Shown here one piece after another: positions 29,744 through 38,585 of a DNA stretch of 64,000 bases (positions are counted from its first letter, which is position 1; each line of letters begins with the position of its first letter). The DNA is from DAISKN01 sp963716925. GTDB lineage: Bacteria; Acidobacteriota; Vicinamibacteria; Marinacidobacterales; SMYC01. The position numbers and the translations under genes were made by a program. The notes below the pieces were generated by a model. It searched no databases, had not been told where the DNA came from, and saw nothing but the letters and a program-made list of their open reading frames with translations. The DNA is taken from the NCBI GenBank assembly GCA_963716925.1, contig CAVQUX010000025.1, positions 1 through 64,000 on the forward strand. Reading direction: 5' to 3'.

Positions 29744-31090
29744 ATGGGCGCGGCCGGCGTTCGCCGGGCTCGCGTGACTTCTTTCCCGTCGACGAAGACT
29801 CTCTCGATGGCGGAGAAGGCCTCGAGGCTCTCGAGCGGGCTCGCCGAGAGAACCAGCACATCCGCCGCCTTCCCCCGCTCGATCGTTCCCCGGATTCTCG
29901 AGAAGCCCGAGCGCTCTCGCACCGTTTCGGGTCGCAGACACGAGAACGTCTCCGAGCGGGACTCCCGCCTCCGCCAGCATCGATAGCTCGCGGTGGAAGG
30001 ACGGGCCCTGGAGCGTTCCCACGTTCCCGCCGTTGGTTCCGACGGCGAGGGGGACGCCCGCCTGGTAGAGCCGCCGAGCATTGTCGAGGAGAATCGCCTG
30101 TCCCTCCGGCGAGCTTCCCCAGCGGATCGAGACCGGCATCGGGGGCCGCTCGGCCGGGGGAATCCGTGCGAGGTCGTCCCAGGTAGCGATGACTTCGGGG
30201 TCCCCGCACCGGGTCTCGATGGGAAGGAGCTCGACGTTCCCCTCCAACACGTCTCGATAGCTCCCGAAGTGGGAGAGGCCGGTTATCGAGACTACTCCCC
30301 CCTCTCGCGCGAGGGCGAGAACCTCGTCGTCCAGGGTGCGATCGACGACGGTGTGGGCGAGAACGTCCGCTCCCGATTTGAGCGCCATCTTCGCCGCTTC
30401 GAGCTCCTCGGCGTGCATCGCGACTCTCAGTCCCGTCGCGTGCGCTTCGTCTACCAGGACCGCGAGGATCGGAGCGAACTCCGCAGGATTCGAGCCCGCA
30501 TAGCCTGCCTTGAGGAGTCCCACACCGCTCTCCAGGAGCGCACGGACCCTGGAGCGGGCGGCATCGGGAGTCGCGACCTGGACCAACACCGGATCTTCCC
30601 GCGTCCAGAGCGTGACCTCATCGACCGGGAAATTCGCGAGGAACGGCCCGGCGGCGACCACGTGGGGAGCCGCGGAGCTCTTTTGAAGATCGATCTCCCA
30701 GCGCGGACCGCCGAGGGAGGCGACCGTGGTCACCCCCGAGCAGAGGAATCGATCGAGGGTCTCCTCGATGCGATCCCGGATTCGCTGCCGTTCTTCCTCG
30801 TGAGGAACGAAGCGAGTCAAATCGTAGTCGTCGGGACTGGTGTAGAGGCTCCCGGAGTCGAAGAGATGCACGTGGGCGTCCACGTAGCCGGGAACGATCC
30901 ACTTCCCCGAGGCATCGACGACGAGGTCGCCGGCTTCCGGCCGGAATCCCGAAGCGCTTCCGACGGCGGCGATGCGCCCGTCCTCGATCTCGACATAGGC
31001 GTTCGCGAGGGGAGGACCGCCGGTCCCGTCGAGGAGCGTTCCGTTCAGGAGGACGACGCCCGCGAGAACGAGCCAGTTCAGAACGATCAG
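29744..31090 (-). pseudogene. Metal-dependent amidohydrolase, one frameshift
   Basis: An amidohydrolase of the imidazolonepropionase/prolidase-like branch, about 448 residues. The metal-binding HxH is seen in VPGYVDAHVHLFD (about residues 66-78), later ligands in AMHAEELEAAKMA and DVLAHTVVD, and the final Asp region in VGTNGGNVG (a Gly/Asn where Asp is often found). One break lies near 29895, before ERGKAADVLVLSASPL, the family's last strand. The start is unclear: the frame has no ATG, GTG or TTG; a CTG at 31090 overlaps the racemase stop (CTGA). The last residue joins the methyltransferase without a stop. Confidence 0.75.
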
Positions 31091-32286
31091 ACGATTCTCC
31101 GAGGCAGAAGCGGATTCAGATGCATGGTGAGGTCGTAGACCGACGCCCCGGAGCTCTTCCCGACGTCCTCGGGCCTCGAGCCGTCCCGCCAGTCGAAGAT
31201 CACCGCCTCGTCCCCGATCTCGACCGATTTCTCGGGACCGATCTCGACGATGGTGTGGCTCGCGGAAACGCTGGCGACGATCGGGTAGAGCGACTCCCCG
31301 ATGCGGACTTTCGCCTTCCCGGCGACGCCCCGGGGGAGGCCGTCCGTATGGCCGATGGGGAGAGTGGCGATCCAGACGGGCTTCTCCGCCCGGTAGGCGC
31401 GGTTGTATCCGGCGCTGTCCCCCGCCTCGAGCCTCTTCACGTAGGCGACTCTCGCCTTGAGCGCGAGCGCGGGCCGGAGCGCGAGCGCCGGGGAGGACCG
31501 AAACTCCTGCTCCGAGTAGACGCCGTAGATCGCCATTCCCGGACGTACCATGTCGAGGAAGAAGTCCGGATGCAGGAAGAGGCCGAAGCTCGAGACGGCG
31601 TGCCGTTTTCCGAGCGCGATTCCTTCGGCGGCGAGACCCTCGGTGAGGGCGAGGAAGCGTTTCTTCTGCTCCTCGTCGAAGGCGGCGTCCTCGGCGAAGG
31701 TCATCAGGATGCCTTCGATCCGGATCGACTTCCGCCTCGCGAAGTCGCGAACGAGCTCGGCCGCCTGGCGATGGGGGACGCCGACTCTTCCGATTCCGGT
31801 GTCCACGCAGACGTGGACCCCGAGCGGCTGCTGGCGCTTCGCGGCGAGGCGGTCGAGAACGCCTCCGATCGGGGTGTAGATCATCGGAGTGATGGAGCGG
31901 GCGGCCGCTTCCTCGAGGTTCTTCTCGTCGAAGGGGCCGAGGAGGAGGACGGGCTTCCGAATCCCGGCATCGCGCAGCGCCGCGGCCTCCTGGAGCTTGA
32001 CGACGGCGAACCCTTCGATGGCATCCGAGGGCTCGATGAGCCGCGCCACGTTCGTCACCCCGGCGCCGTACCCGTTGTTCTTGATGACCGCGAGGATCGG
32101 CCGGTTCCCCGCGCGCTTCCGGATCTCGGCGACGTTTCTCGTCAGGTTCTCGCCATGGACCTCGACCCAGGGGTCGAACGAGGAAACAAGGGTCTTCCCT
32201 TCGGTCGCCGCTTTCGCATCGCGGGCGGCGGCGAGCCCCAACGCGCCGGCGGCGCCGGCCTCGAGGAATCGGCGACGATCCATCAC
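31087..32286 (-). CDS. Alanine/amino-acid racemase with Tat-type signal
   Basis: A 399-residue fold-type III PLP racemase. The N-terminus MMDRRRFLEAGAAGALGLAA is a twin-arginine-like signal, so this enzyme should act outside the cytoplasm, like the broad-specificity periplasmic racemases. The PLP lysine lies in AVIKNNGYGAG (about residues 66-76), the catalytic tyrosine in DSAGYNRAY (about 292-300), and CVDTGIGRVG is the family's substrate loop. Length matches Alr. It is preceded by the amidinotransferase-fold gene and followed with 4-base overlap by the amidohydrolase, so an operon of amino-acid-related hydrolases is likely. A start at the second Met (32283) is equally possible. Confidence 0.85.
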   Translation of the reverse strand: MMDRRRFLEAGAAGALGLAAARDAKAATEGKTLVSSFDPWVEVHGENLTRNVAEIRKRAGNRPILAVIKNNGYGAGVTNVARLIEPSDAIEGFAVVKLQEAAALRDAGIRKPVLLLGPFDEKNLEEAAARSITPMIYTPIGGVLDRLAAKRQQPLGVHVCVDTGIGRVGVPHRQAAELVRDFARRKSIRIEGILMTFAEDAAFDEEQKKRFLALTEGLAAEGIALGKRHAVSSFGLFLHPDFFLDMVRPGMAIYGVYSEQEFRSSPALALRPALALKARVAYVKRLEAGDSAGYNRAYRAEKPVWIATLPIGHTDGLPRGVAGKAKVRIGESLYPIVASVSASHTIVEIGPEKSVEIGDEAVIFDWRDGSRPEDVGKSSGASVYDLTMHLNPLLPRRIV

Positions 32287-32305
32287 GCACCTCCGAAAAA
32301 ATCGT

Positions 32306-33244
32306 TCATCCCACCTCGACCGGGCAAGTCATGCAGTGCGCGCCTCCGTTTCCCAGAAAGAGCTCCTCCGCGGGGAACGTGGCGATGTGCCAGCCGTGCC
32401 GGGCGAGCTCGGAGGCGATTCGCGTCGCCGAGGCGAACCCCACGGCGATCTCCGACCGCTTCGTCACCACCATGTTGAGGTGGCCCGCCTTCCTCTCCGA
32501 ATTGGATATGGGGATGGTACGGATGCCCTTCTTCTTCAGGAACTCCTCGAACATCACGTGGCGGACGCCCGGCTTGCCGTCCTCGTAGAGGCGGCAGGGA
32601 AAGACGCGGAGCGAATCGGGATAGATCAGGGCGAGATCTCGATCGAGCACCATGAAGATGCCGTCGATGTGAATGTGGCCGAACGGAAGCGGGACCTCGA
32701 GGAAGTACTTCACGTCCTTGCCCAGGACGAGATCCCGGAGCATGCGGGTGCCCGTCTCGTTGGCCCGATCGCAAAGGGACGCGACCGCGGTATCGTCGCC
32801 GAGGATCGTGACTCCCCCGCCCTCGAGATAGCCCGGAGGCTCTACGGCGCCGAGAATCGGGATGCCGAGTCTCTCGAACGCCCGGGCCATCATCACCTGG
32901 TCTCCCCACCGACCCTTCAAGTGGGGTGACATGAGGACCGCCCCGCGGGAGAAGACGACGGCGAGGTCCCGCGTATAGGTCATGTTCGGGCGGCGGGCCA
33001 TGTATCCAGAGGCGTCGTCGTCCTCTTTCAGGACCTCGCTCAGGAGCAGGGTCTCGACCCCGTGCGCCTGGAACATGCCGAGCATGGTGTCGTAGTCCGA
33101 GAGGAACCGCTCGCGGTCGACGGGCCGGCTGAAGTTGAACTCCGCCAGGGTTTTGTCGGTCACCATGGCGAGCTCGGGGCCGGGCCGATGGACCAGGACC
33201 CGCTTCAGATCGCCGTACGCGTTGGAAACACCGTATCCGCTCAC
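32306..33244 (-). CDS. Amidinotransferase-fold hydrolase (arginine deiminase/DDAH-like)
   Basis: A 312-residue guanidino-group-modifying enzyme. The catalytic Cys lies in GNGGAHCMTCPVE near the C-terminus. The His is in FGHIHIDG (about residues 195-202), and substrate acidic residues sit in YTRDLAVVF and GYLEGGGVTILG. The combination is that of arginine deiminases and dimethylargininases; the size is between the two. Signal peptide absent, so it is cytoplasmic. It lies 20 bases upstream of the racemase and probably shares its transcript. A second member of the fold is at 36057-36866. Confidence 0.82.
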   Translation of the reverse strand: MSGYGVSNAYGDLKRVLVHRPGPELAMVTDKTLAEFNFSRPVDRERFLSDYDTMLGMFQAHGVETLLLSEVLKEDDDASGYMARRPNMTYTRDLAVVFSRGAVLMSPHLKGRWGDQVMMARAFERLGIPILGAVEPPGYLEGGGVTILGDDTAVASLCDRANETGTRMLRDLVLGKDVKYFLEVPLPFGHIHIDGIFMVLDRDLALIYPDSLRVFPCRLYEDGKPGVRHVMFEEFLKKKGIRTIPISNSERKAGHLNMVVTKRSEIAVGFASATRIASELARHGWHIATFPAEELFLGNGGAHCMTCPVEVG

Positions 33245-33366
33245 ACCGTCCCTCCGGGCCGCTCCCCGCTGTCCGCGCCGCCGCCTACATTACTCTATAA
33301 TGCCCTCGAAGCCTTCCCGTCCTGAAGCCGCCTGGGCCGGGCTCGGTAGCCTGGAGGTTCATCTCT

Positions 33367-35154
33367 ATGAAGCTCGCGTCGCTCGTGGAAGGCGGCCTGC
33401 TCGCCGCCCTGGCCTCGATCGCTCCGGCGCAGGAATCCAGGGAGCCAAATCAAGAAGTGCCGACGTTCCGGGCCGGCGTCGACGCCGTCCTCGTGGACGT
33501 CGTGGTGATCGATGGGGAAGCTCAGCCGATATCCGGCCTCGGCGAAAAGGACTTCCAGGTCTTCGAAGACGGAGTCGCCCAGACCATCGCCACCTTCGAC
33601 GTCACCGACTGGACGTCGTACGTGGGAGAACGGATCGATGGCGCTCCGAGGGAGGCCGGGGTCAATACCTATCCCCGCCGGTTCATCTTCGTCGTGAACC
33701 GGCAGGGCGCGGAATTCGAATACCTGACCCGAGCGAAGCGGGACCTGGCAACGTTCATCGTCGAGTCCATGGCGGAGGGCGACGAGGCAATGGTGATCGA
33801 CGTGGGCTATTCGTTGAAGGTCGTCCAGGACTTCCAGGCGGGCAAGGAGCACACCCTTCAGGCAGTTCGCAAGCTGAGCCAGATGCAGGTCGACTATCCG
33901 ATGGGCGCCGACCGGGCGGCGCACCAGATGTATCGCGACCTCGAGTCCCTCGGCCAGGCGCTTCTCGGGATTCCCGGGCGCAAGATCGTGATCTTCCTCT
34001 CGAACGAGCTCGCGACGTTCACTTCCCCGGGGAGCCGGGACTCCGATAACAGCTTCGCGCTCAAGGAAGCCGTCGAGGCGCTGAACCAGGCGAACACCTC
34101 GGTCTACACGCTCGATATCCGCGGGCCGGAATCCACGTTCAACTCGTTCCACGGCGGTCTTTCCCCGCTCGCGACCGAGACCGGGGGGCGGTACTTCCAC
34201 AACAACCCTTCCTTCAACACGCCGCTGAAGCGAATCGGGACGGAGAACCAGCGCTACTACCTCCTGAGCTACGTCTCCACCAACCCCGAGGTCGACGGCT
34301 CGTACCGCAAGATCGAGGTCAAGGTGGCCCGCGAGGGCGCGACGGTCATCGCGCGCCCCGGATACTTCGCGCGGGAGCCCCAGGCCGTCCCCACCGAGGC
34401 AACCGAGGAGAGGCCGGAGGATCCTCCGAAAGCGCGCGCCTCCGCAGAGCTTCCTCTCGCGGTCGAGGTCAGCACGTACTTCCTTCCCACGGGGGCCGGC
34501 GCCGTTCACGTACCGGTGAGCGTAGCGCTGCCCGCGGATCTTCTCTCGGGCGAGGGCGGGGACGGACGCAAGCTCGCATTGAGGGTGGTCGATGGGAGCG
34601 GCACCCCGCTGCACTCGCTCGAAGAGCCGGTGAGCCTCGAGCGGTACTACGTGGTTTCGAGCTTCTCGCTCGCGCCCGGCTCGTACCTGCTGGAGGCGGT
34701 GGTGAGCGCGGGCGAGCGGGAGCTCCATCGCGCCTCGACCCAGATCGAGGTTCCTCCCGGCCTCGGCGATCGCTTCGGTCTCTCGAGCATCCTGCCCGTC
34801 GTCTCCAGAGAAGCCGCCGCGAGCGCCGGAGCCGGCGACCTGCCCCTCCTTCCAGTTCCGGCCGTGCGCCGGGGGGAAGCCTTCCACGTCCTCTTCCAGG
34901 TCCTCCCCGGCCGCGAATCGCCGTCGAAGCGGGCCCGGGTGAGTTATCGAATCCTCGACTCGGGCGGGGCCGAGGTCTCGAAGGGCAGGGTCGAGGATGA
35001 GCTCTCTCTCGCGGACGGAGCCGACGGCACCCCGGTCATCCTGAGTCTCCCGACGCGCTCTCTCGCCTATGGAGCCTATCGGGTGGAGGTGCGGATCGAG
35101 GATCCGTCCTCGGGACGCGCGGCATCGAGCGAGATCGAGTTCCGCGTGCGCTAG
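33367..35154 (+). CDS. VWFA-related protein of acidobacterial type
   Basis: A 595-residue secreted protein. A ribosome binding site (GGAGG, 8 bases before the ATG) supports the start, and a signal peptide ends near APAQ. The lead-in DVVVIDGEAQPISGLGEKDF with VFEDG is the hallmark of the VWFA-related family common in Acidobacteriota. The Rossmann-like VWA part runs from about 100 to 310; the metal-binding DxSxS site is replaced by VVNRQGAEF, so the MIDAS appears degenerate. From about 370 a beta-rich region of unknown kind follows. Frame intact. Probably extracytoplasmic binding or assembly; role unknown. Confidence 0.8.
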   Translation: MKLASLVEGGLLAALASIAPAQESREPNQEVPTFRAGVDAVLVDVVVIDGEAQPISGLGEKDFQVFEDGVAQTIATFDVTDWTSYVGERIDGAPREAGVNTYPRRFIFVVNRQGAEFEYLTRAKRDLATFIVESMAEGDEAMVIDVGYSLKVVQDFQAGKEHTLQAVRKLSQMQVDYPMGADRAAHQMYRDLESLGQALLGIPGRKIVIFLSNELATFTSPGSRDSDNSFALKEAVEALNQANTSVYTLDIRGPESTFNSFHGGLSPLATETGGRYFHNNPSFNTPLKRIGTENQRYYLLSYVSTNPEVDGSYRKIEVKVAREGATVIARPGYFAREPQAVPTEATEERPEDPPKARASAELPLAVEVSTYFLPTGAGAVHVPVSVALPADLLSGEGGDGRKLALRVVDGSGTPLHSLEEPVSLERYYVVSSFSLAPGSYLLEAVVSAGERELHRASTQIEVPPGLGDRFGLSSILPVVSREAAASAGAGDLPLLPVPAVRRGEAFHVLFQVLPGRESPSKRARVSYRILDSGGAEVSKGRVEDELSLADGADGTPVILSLPTRSLAYGAYRVEVRIEDPSSGRAASSEIEFRVR

Positions 35155-35192
35155 AGCTCGAGGGCTTCCGGTATCCGAATTGGCATGACCCG

Positions 35193-35270
35193 TTAGGCGG
35201 CGCGTCCGCCTAAGGAGGTCGAGACCCCGTTTTCTCGTCCTACGCTTCGAGGGCCGCATGTTGCGGCCCT
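35193..35270 (+). repeat. Two hairpins upstream of the PEP-CTERM gene
   Basis: The first has 8-base arms at 35193-35200 and 35206-35213 (TTAGGCGG type). The second has 8-base arms at 35250-35257 and 35263-35270 (AGGGCCGC type). Both lie between the VWA gene stop (35154) and the next start (35288). The first may end the VWA transcript; the second ends 17 bases before the start, next to the AAGGAGG ribosome binding site, and could lie in the leader. Confidence 0.45.
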
Positions 35271-35287
35271 ATCCAAGGAGGCTAGGA

Positions 35288-35926
35288 ATGAAACTGCGAC
35301 TGATCGCGATTCTCACGGGACTGCTCGGTCTCTCGACTCAGGGATTCGCCGTTCCCTTGATCCATGAAGTGCTCTACGACGCGGAGGGCGCCGATGCCCC
35401 CTACGTCTTCACCGAGATCTCGGATCTTCCCGGCACGAGGCTCGACGGCTACCGTCTGGTAGGCATCGACGGAGCCAGCGGTCTCGCTTATCGGCAGATC
35501 CAGCTCTCCGGGGCTCTGATTCCCGATGACGGACTTCTGGTCATCGCCACCGCGCGGGCGGTGGGCGAGCTCCTGTTGGTGCGCGATTTCATCGCCGATG
35601 TGGACTGGCAGAACGGCCCCGAGGCGATCCAGATATGGGACGCCCTGGGCGCCGTCGTCGACGCGCTCCAATATGGGGACGCCGGCTCACTTCGCCTGGG
35701 GGAAGGGCGCTTCGCTCCCGACCCGCCGGCGGGTTTTTCTCTGACCCGGGACCTTCTGAGCACCGATACCGGCGACAACAGGGCGGATTTCCAGGTCTCG
35801 ACTCCGACACCGGGGGCGGGAAGGATCCTGGCCTCGGTTCCCGAGCCGCCCGCCTTTCTCGTTCTCGCGGCGGGGTTCCTGGGCCTGATCCTCGGAAGAG
35901 CTCCTTCGAGGCGTCTCGGTGGGTAG
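35288..35926 (+). CDS. PEP-CTERM-anchored, lamin-tail-like protein
   Basis: A 212-residue secreted protein. The ATG at 35288 follows AAGGAGG and gives a signal peptide ending TQGFAVP. The body (LIHEVLYDAEGADAPYVFTE, DDGLLVIAT, WQNGPEAIQIWD) resembles a lamin-tail-like immunoglobulin fold often found in such surface proteins. The C-terminus has a VPEP motif, a hydrophobic stretch and a basic RRLGG tail, the exosortase sorting signal of PEP-CTERM proteins. No exosortase gene lies in the window, so sorting must be supplied from elsewhere in the genome. Confidence 0.72.
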   Translation: MKLRLIAILTGLLGLSTQGFAVPLIHEVLYDAEGADAPYVFTEISDLPGTRLDGYRLVGIDGASGLAYRQIQLSGALIPDDGLLVIATARAVGELLLVRDFIADVDWQNGPEAIQIWDALGAVVDALQYGDAGSLRLGEGRFAPDPPAGFSLTRDLLSTDTGDNRADFQVSTPTPGAGRILASVPEPPAFLVLAAGFLGLILGRAPSRRLGG

Positions 35927-35929
35927 CTT

Positions 35930-36056
35930 TCCCGGCCGATCGATTCGCGCCGATAGTGAATTCGGTAGAGAACGTTCGCTCGGTCGTCGGATACGAGGAG
36001 CAATCCATCGCCGAGCTCGAGGACGTCCGCCGGACTTCCCCACGCGCGGTCCTCCT
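35930..36056 (-). pseudogene. Remnant of a PQQ-dependent sugar dehydrogenase-like C-terminus
   Basis: Minus-strand reading gives WGSPADVLELGDGLLLVSDD followed by RANVLYRIHY, the closing blade of glucose/sorbosone-dehydrogenase-like beta-propellers. About 40 residues are left; nothing of the remaining propeller is present, and the natural stop is missing. It begins right after the stop of the amidinotransferase-fold gene and ends at the PEP-CTERM gene, so it looks like the leftover of a deletion or insertion. Confidence 0.5.
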
Positions 36057-36866
36057 TCAGTTTCGCTCCAGGGGAAGGATCAGGCACGTCGGTCCTCCCG
36101 CGCCTTTCCGGAACTCCGAGAGGTCTACGCCGTGAACTCGCAACCCGCAGGCGTCCAGCGCTTCCATCGTCTCGAGGTTCTCGGCCTCGTTCGCAAGAAC
36201 CTCGTTCGGCGCGAGGCAAATGACGTTGGCCGACGAAGGGCCGCGTTTTCCGACCCACAACACGTCGAAGCCGTCGAAGAACCCGAGCGGGTAGTCGCCG
36301 CGGCAGGCGACGACGCGCCCGGGAGCGACGACGCTAACCGCCCCTCCGAGGTGCAGGTATCCCTCGACCTTCGCAACCCGGACCTCGTATTCCATCCTCC
36401 CCAGGAGCTCCGAAAGCTGCCGAGTCCCCTCCACGTTCGTACGCCGGGAATGCCCGACGAAAGCGACGCGGCCCGAGATGATGACGTCTCCTCCCTCGAC
36501 CGTTCCCGGAGGCTCGATGGCGCCGGCCCGCGGCTCTCCGGACGACTCGAGGAAAGAAGCCATCCAGATTTCCTCGCCGCGGCGGCTCGGGAGGCCCATG
36601 CGGAGCTGGATGTAGCCGCGAGGGGTAACGAGCGAGACGTCGCGGGTGAAGACCGAGTTGGGATGCCCGGAAAGCTCGGGGGCGTCCTCGACCCTGGCAC
36701 CGCTCCGCTCCAGGGCCGCGACCAGCGCCCCGTGCTGGGCCCGGGTCCTCGCGGGATCGGCCACCTGGTTTACGTTGTGAGCCCGGGGATCGGCGATCCG
36801 GAAGTACTCCTGCCGCGGAGTCGAGACGACCACCCGCGTGAGGCGCTCACCTTCGTCGCGCAGCAC
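36057..36866 (-). CDS. Amidinotransferase-fold hydrolase (DDAH-like)
   Basis: A 269-residue member of the dimethylargininase/arginine deiminase fold. The catalytic Cys is in GAGGPTCLILPLE at the C-terminus. The His lies in EGYLHLGGAVS, and acidic ligands in VFTRDVSLV and GTVEGGDVII. The size matches DDAH. I chose the GTG at 36866 because upstream codons translate the GCAAAGACGCAAAG repeat, which is unlikely to be coding. Sequence is only distantly similar to the member at 32306-33244. Substrate may be methylarginine, arginine or a related guanidino compound. Confidence 0.8.
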   Translation of the reverse strand: MLRDEGERLTRVVVSTPRQEYFRIADPRAHNVNQVADPARTRAQHGALVAALERSGARVEDAPELSGHPNSVFTRDVSLVTPRGYIQLRMGLPSRRGEEIWMASFLESSGEPRAGAIEPPGTVEGGDVIISGRVAFVGHSRRTNVEGTRQLSELLGRMEYEVRVAKVEGYLHLGGAVSVVAPGRVVACRGDYPLGFFDGFDVLWVGKRGPSSANVICLAPNEVLANEAENLETMEALDACGLRVHGVDLSEFRKGAGGPTCLILPLERN

Positions 36867-36895
36867 AGGGCGGATTCTAGTACCACCCGGATCGA

Positions 36896-36929
36896 ACGCA
36901 AAGACGCAAAGGCGCAAAGACGCAAGGGT
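36896..36929 (+). repeat. Short tandem repeat GCAAAG(A/G)C
   Basis: Three to four imperfect copies of an 8-base unit (CGCAAAGA, CGCAAAGG, CGCAAAGA, CGCAAGGG) stand in tandem in the gap between the DDAH-like gene and the DUF692-like gene. Similar units are scattered in intergenic DNA of many bacterial genomes. Function unknown. Confidence 0.6.
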
Positions 36930-37008
36930 TTTCAAAGGGGATTGGAAGGGGATTCTTTTTTGCGCACTTGCCCCTCTGCGCCTTCGCGTTCTGTCTTGGA
37001 TTTGGTGC

Positions 37009-38409
37009 TCAGGCCGACGCGACCTCGACTCCGTAGAATCCCCGGGCCGGGTCTCCCGGGAGACGGCCCTTCGCGAGAGCGCGCAGCACGACCTCGGGGT
37101 CGTGCTGGAAGCTCACGACCCGCTTCTCGCCGTCGAGCCCGGAGGCGATGACCGCCCTCTCGTACTCCAGCACCTCCGTGAAGTAAGGGATGTCGAGCGC
37201 GAGGGCCGCCAGATGGCGGCCGAAGCGCAGCGCCTCGAGCGGTGCTGCGGGCAACGGAGCCTCCCTCTTCCAGTAGGCTTCCAGGAGCGAGCGGAAGAAG
37301 GCCGGGCCCGCCGCGGCCGCCACCAGGCGGGACGTGAGCGCCAGGTGCTTCGCGACCATCGATGCGCGAGAGTCCGAGAGGAGCTGTCGGGCTGCGCCGA
37401 GCCCCGGATCGCGGAGGAGCTCTTCCGCGAGAGCGCCCTGAACCTCTCTCCCCACGACGAGCCCGCCGAGCACGTCTTCCCATTCCCGCGGCGAGATCGA
37501 TCGCTCGGGGGTCCACCGGGTGCTCCGCCGCCGAGCGCTCGAGGAAGCTGCGCCGCCGTTGCGGCGTTCTCCCCAGAGCGACCTCAGAACCCGAATCTGT
37601 TCCGTGAGGCCCGAAGCTCCCAGACGAGGGACCGAATCCGGGTGGATCTCGTAGAGGATCGCGCGCAGGTTCGGAAGTCGGGGCACGAGCGCCGCGGCGA
37701 TCTCGATCAGGGATTCGAGGATCTCGCCCGGCCGCGCGCCGAACCCATACCCGGTTCGCTGGCTGCCGGAGCCGAGCCGAAGGTCCCAGACGCGCTCGAG
37801 CGGGATCTCGTCGAGAAAGCGGGCGACCGGATAGCGTCCGTTGGCCGCGTTGATCCAGAGAGTCCCGAGGTCGAGAACCACCCCGCACTCGGCGTCCTCC
37901 GCCACCTCCGCGAGAAACTCTCCGTCCGAGATCTCGTCGCGCCGCGGCCTCAGGTAGTTCCGGATGCTTCTCAGGGCGAATGGGGCGCGGATCTCGTTTC
38001 GTACGGAGCGAGCGGAGTGGGCGGCGAGTCGAGCCCCGCCGACCGTCTGCCGCAGGGGAAGCACGAGACCGGTATCGAAATCCTCTGACCTGGGCCCCCT
38101 TGCCTCGAGCGAATGCGCGCGATGAAAAGCGAGATCCCCGGTCACCCAGCGGGCGTCGAGCTCCGAGACGAGCTCGCGGAGCCGGGGAAAAACGCCGGGC
38201 TCCGGAAGCCTCGATGCGCCCACGGGACAGCAGCGGAGGATCTTGGCGCAGGGAATCCGAGCCAGGTCGGAGAGCCCCTCATCGTTCCGGTCGAGCCACG
38301 GAGAGGAGTCGATCTCGAGGACGTCGATGCCCTCGGCGCTCGCAGCCACGAAATCCGCGAGCGCGGAATGGTACGCCAACCCAACACCGAGCTCGCGGGT
38401 CATCGTCAT
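37009..38409 (-). CDS. DUF692-like TIM-barrel fused to a DUF2063-like domain, metal ligands altered
   Basis: A 466-residue protein. The first ~280 residues resemble the DUF692 (multinuclear non-heme iron oxidase, MNIO) family: GVGLAYHSALADFV, a WVTGDLAFHRAH strand, and CGVVLDLGTLWINAANGRY followed by FLDEIPLERVWDLRLGSG. In active members the last three blocks read roughly LLENxxYY, LLDVNN and EIHLAGH; here they read SIRNYL, VLDLGT and DLRLGSG, so the Glu, Asn and His ligands are replaced. The C-terminal half (about 300-466) looks like the DUF2063-type partner (REVQGALAEELLRDPG). MNIO-partner pairs are normally separate or fused and modify peptides. No precursor peptide is visible nearby. Start at 38409 is uncertain; the ATG at 38401 is also possible. 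Confidence 0.6.
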   Translation of the reverse strand: MTMTRELGVGLAYHSALADFVAASAEGIDVLEIDSSPWLDRNDEGLSDLARIPCAKILRCCPVGASRLPEPGVFPRLRELVSELDARWVTGDLAFHRAHSLEARGPRSEDFDTGLVLPLRQTVGGARLAAHSARSVRNEIRAPFALRSIRNYLRPRRDEISDGEFLAEVAEDAECGVVLDLGTLWINAANGRYPVARFLDEIPLERVWDLRLGSGSQRTGYGFGARPGEILESLIEIAAALVPRLPNLRAILYEIHPDSVPRLGASGLTEQIRVLRSLWGERRNGGAASSSARRRSTRWTPERSISPREWEDVLGGLVVGREVQGALAEELLRDPGLGAARQLLSDSRASMVAKHLALTSRLVAAAAGPAFFRSLLEAYWKREAPLPAAPLEALRFGRHLAALALDIPYFTEVLEYERAVIASGLDGEKRVVSFQHDPEVVLRALAKGRLPGDPARGFYGVEVASA

Positions 38410-38585
38410 TTTCTCGAGTGGATTGCAAACTCCATTCCACCCCCGGGCCGCGCCTGGTGCGGAGTTCCCGGGGCTCACCCTGTAGCGGGCTCGCATCGAT
38501 ACGTTCTCCTGTATCGCCGTCGACTACAGCGGACGACTTTTCCGTGTTTCGGAGCGGACCCTGTGCTAATGTGCGATTTCGTCGA

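Noticed and set aside
37009..38409. A methanobactin-like or other RiPP cluster around the DUF692-like gene
   Set aside because: No precursor peptide, transporter or MbnC-like separate gene is adjacent, and the metal ligands of the domain are replaced.
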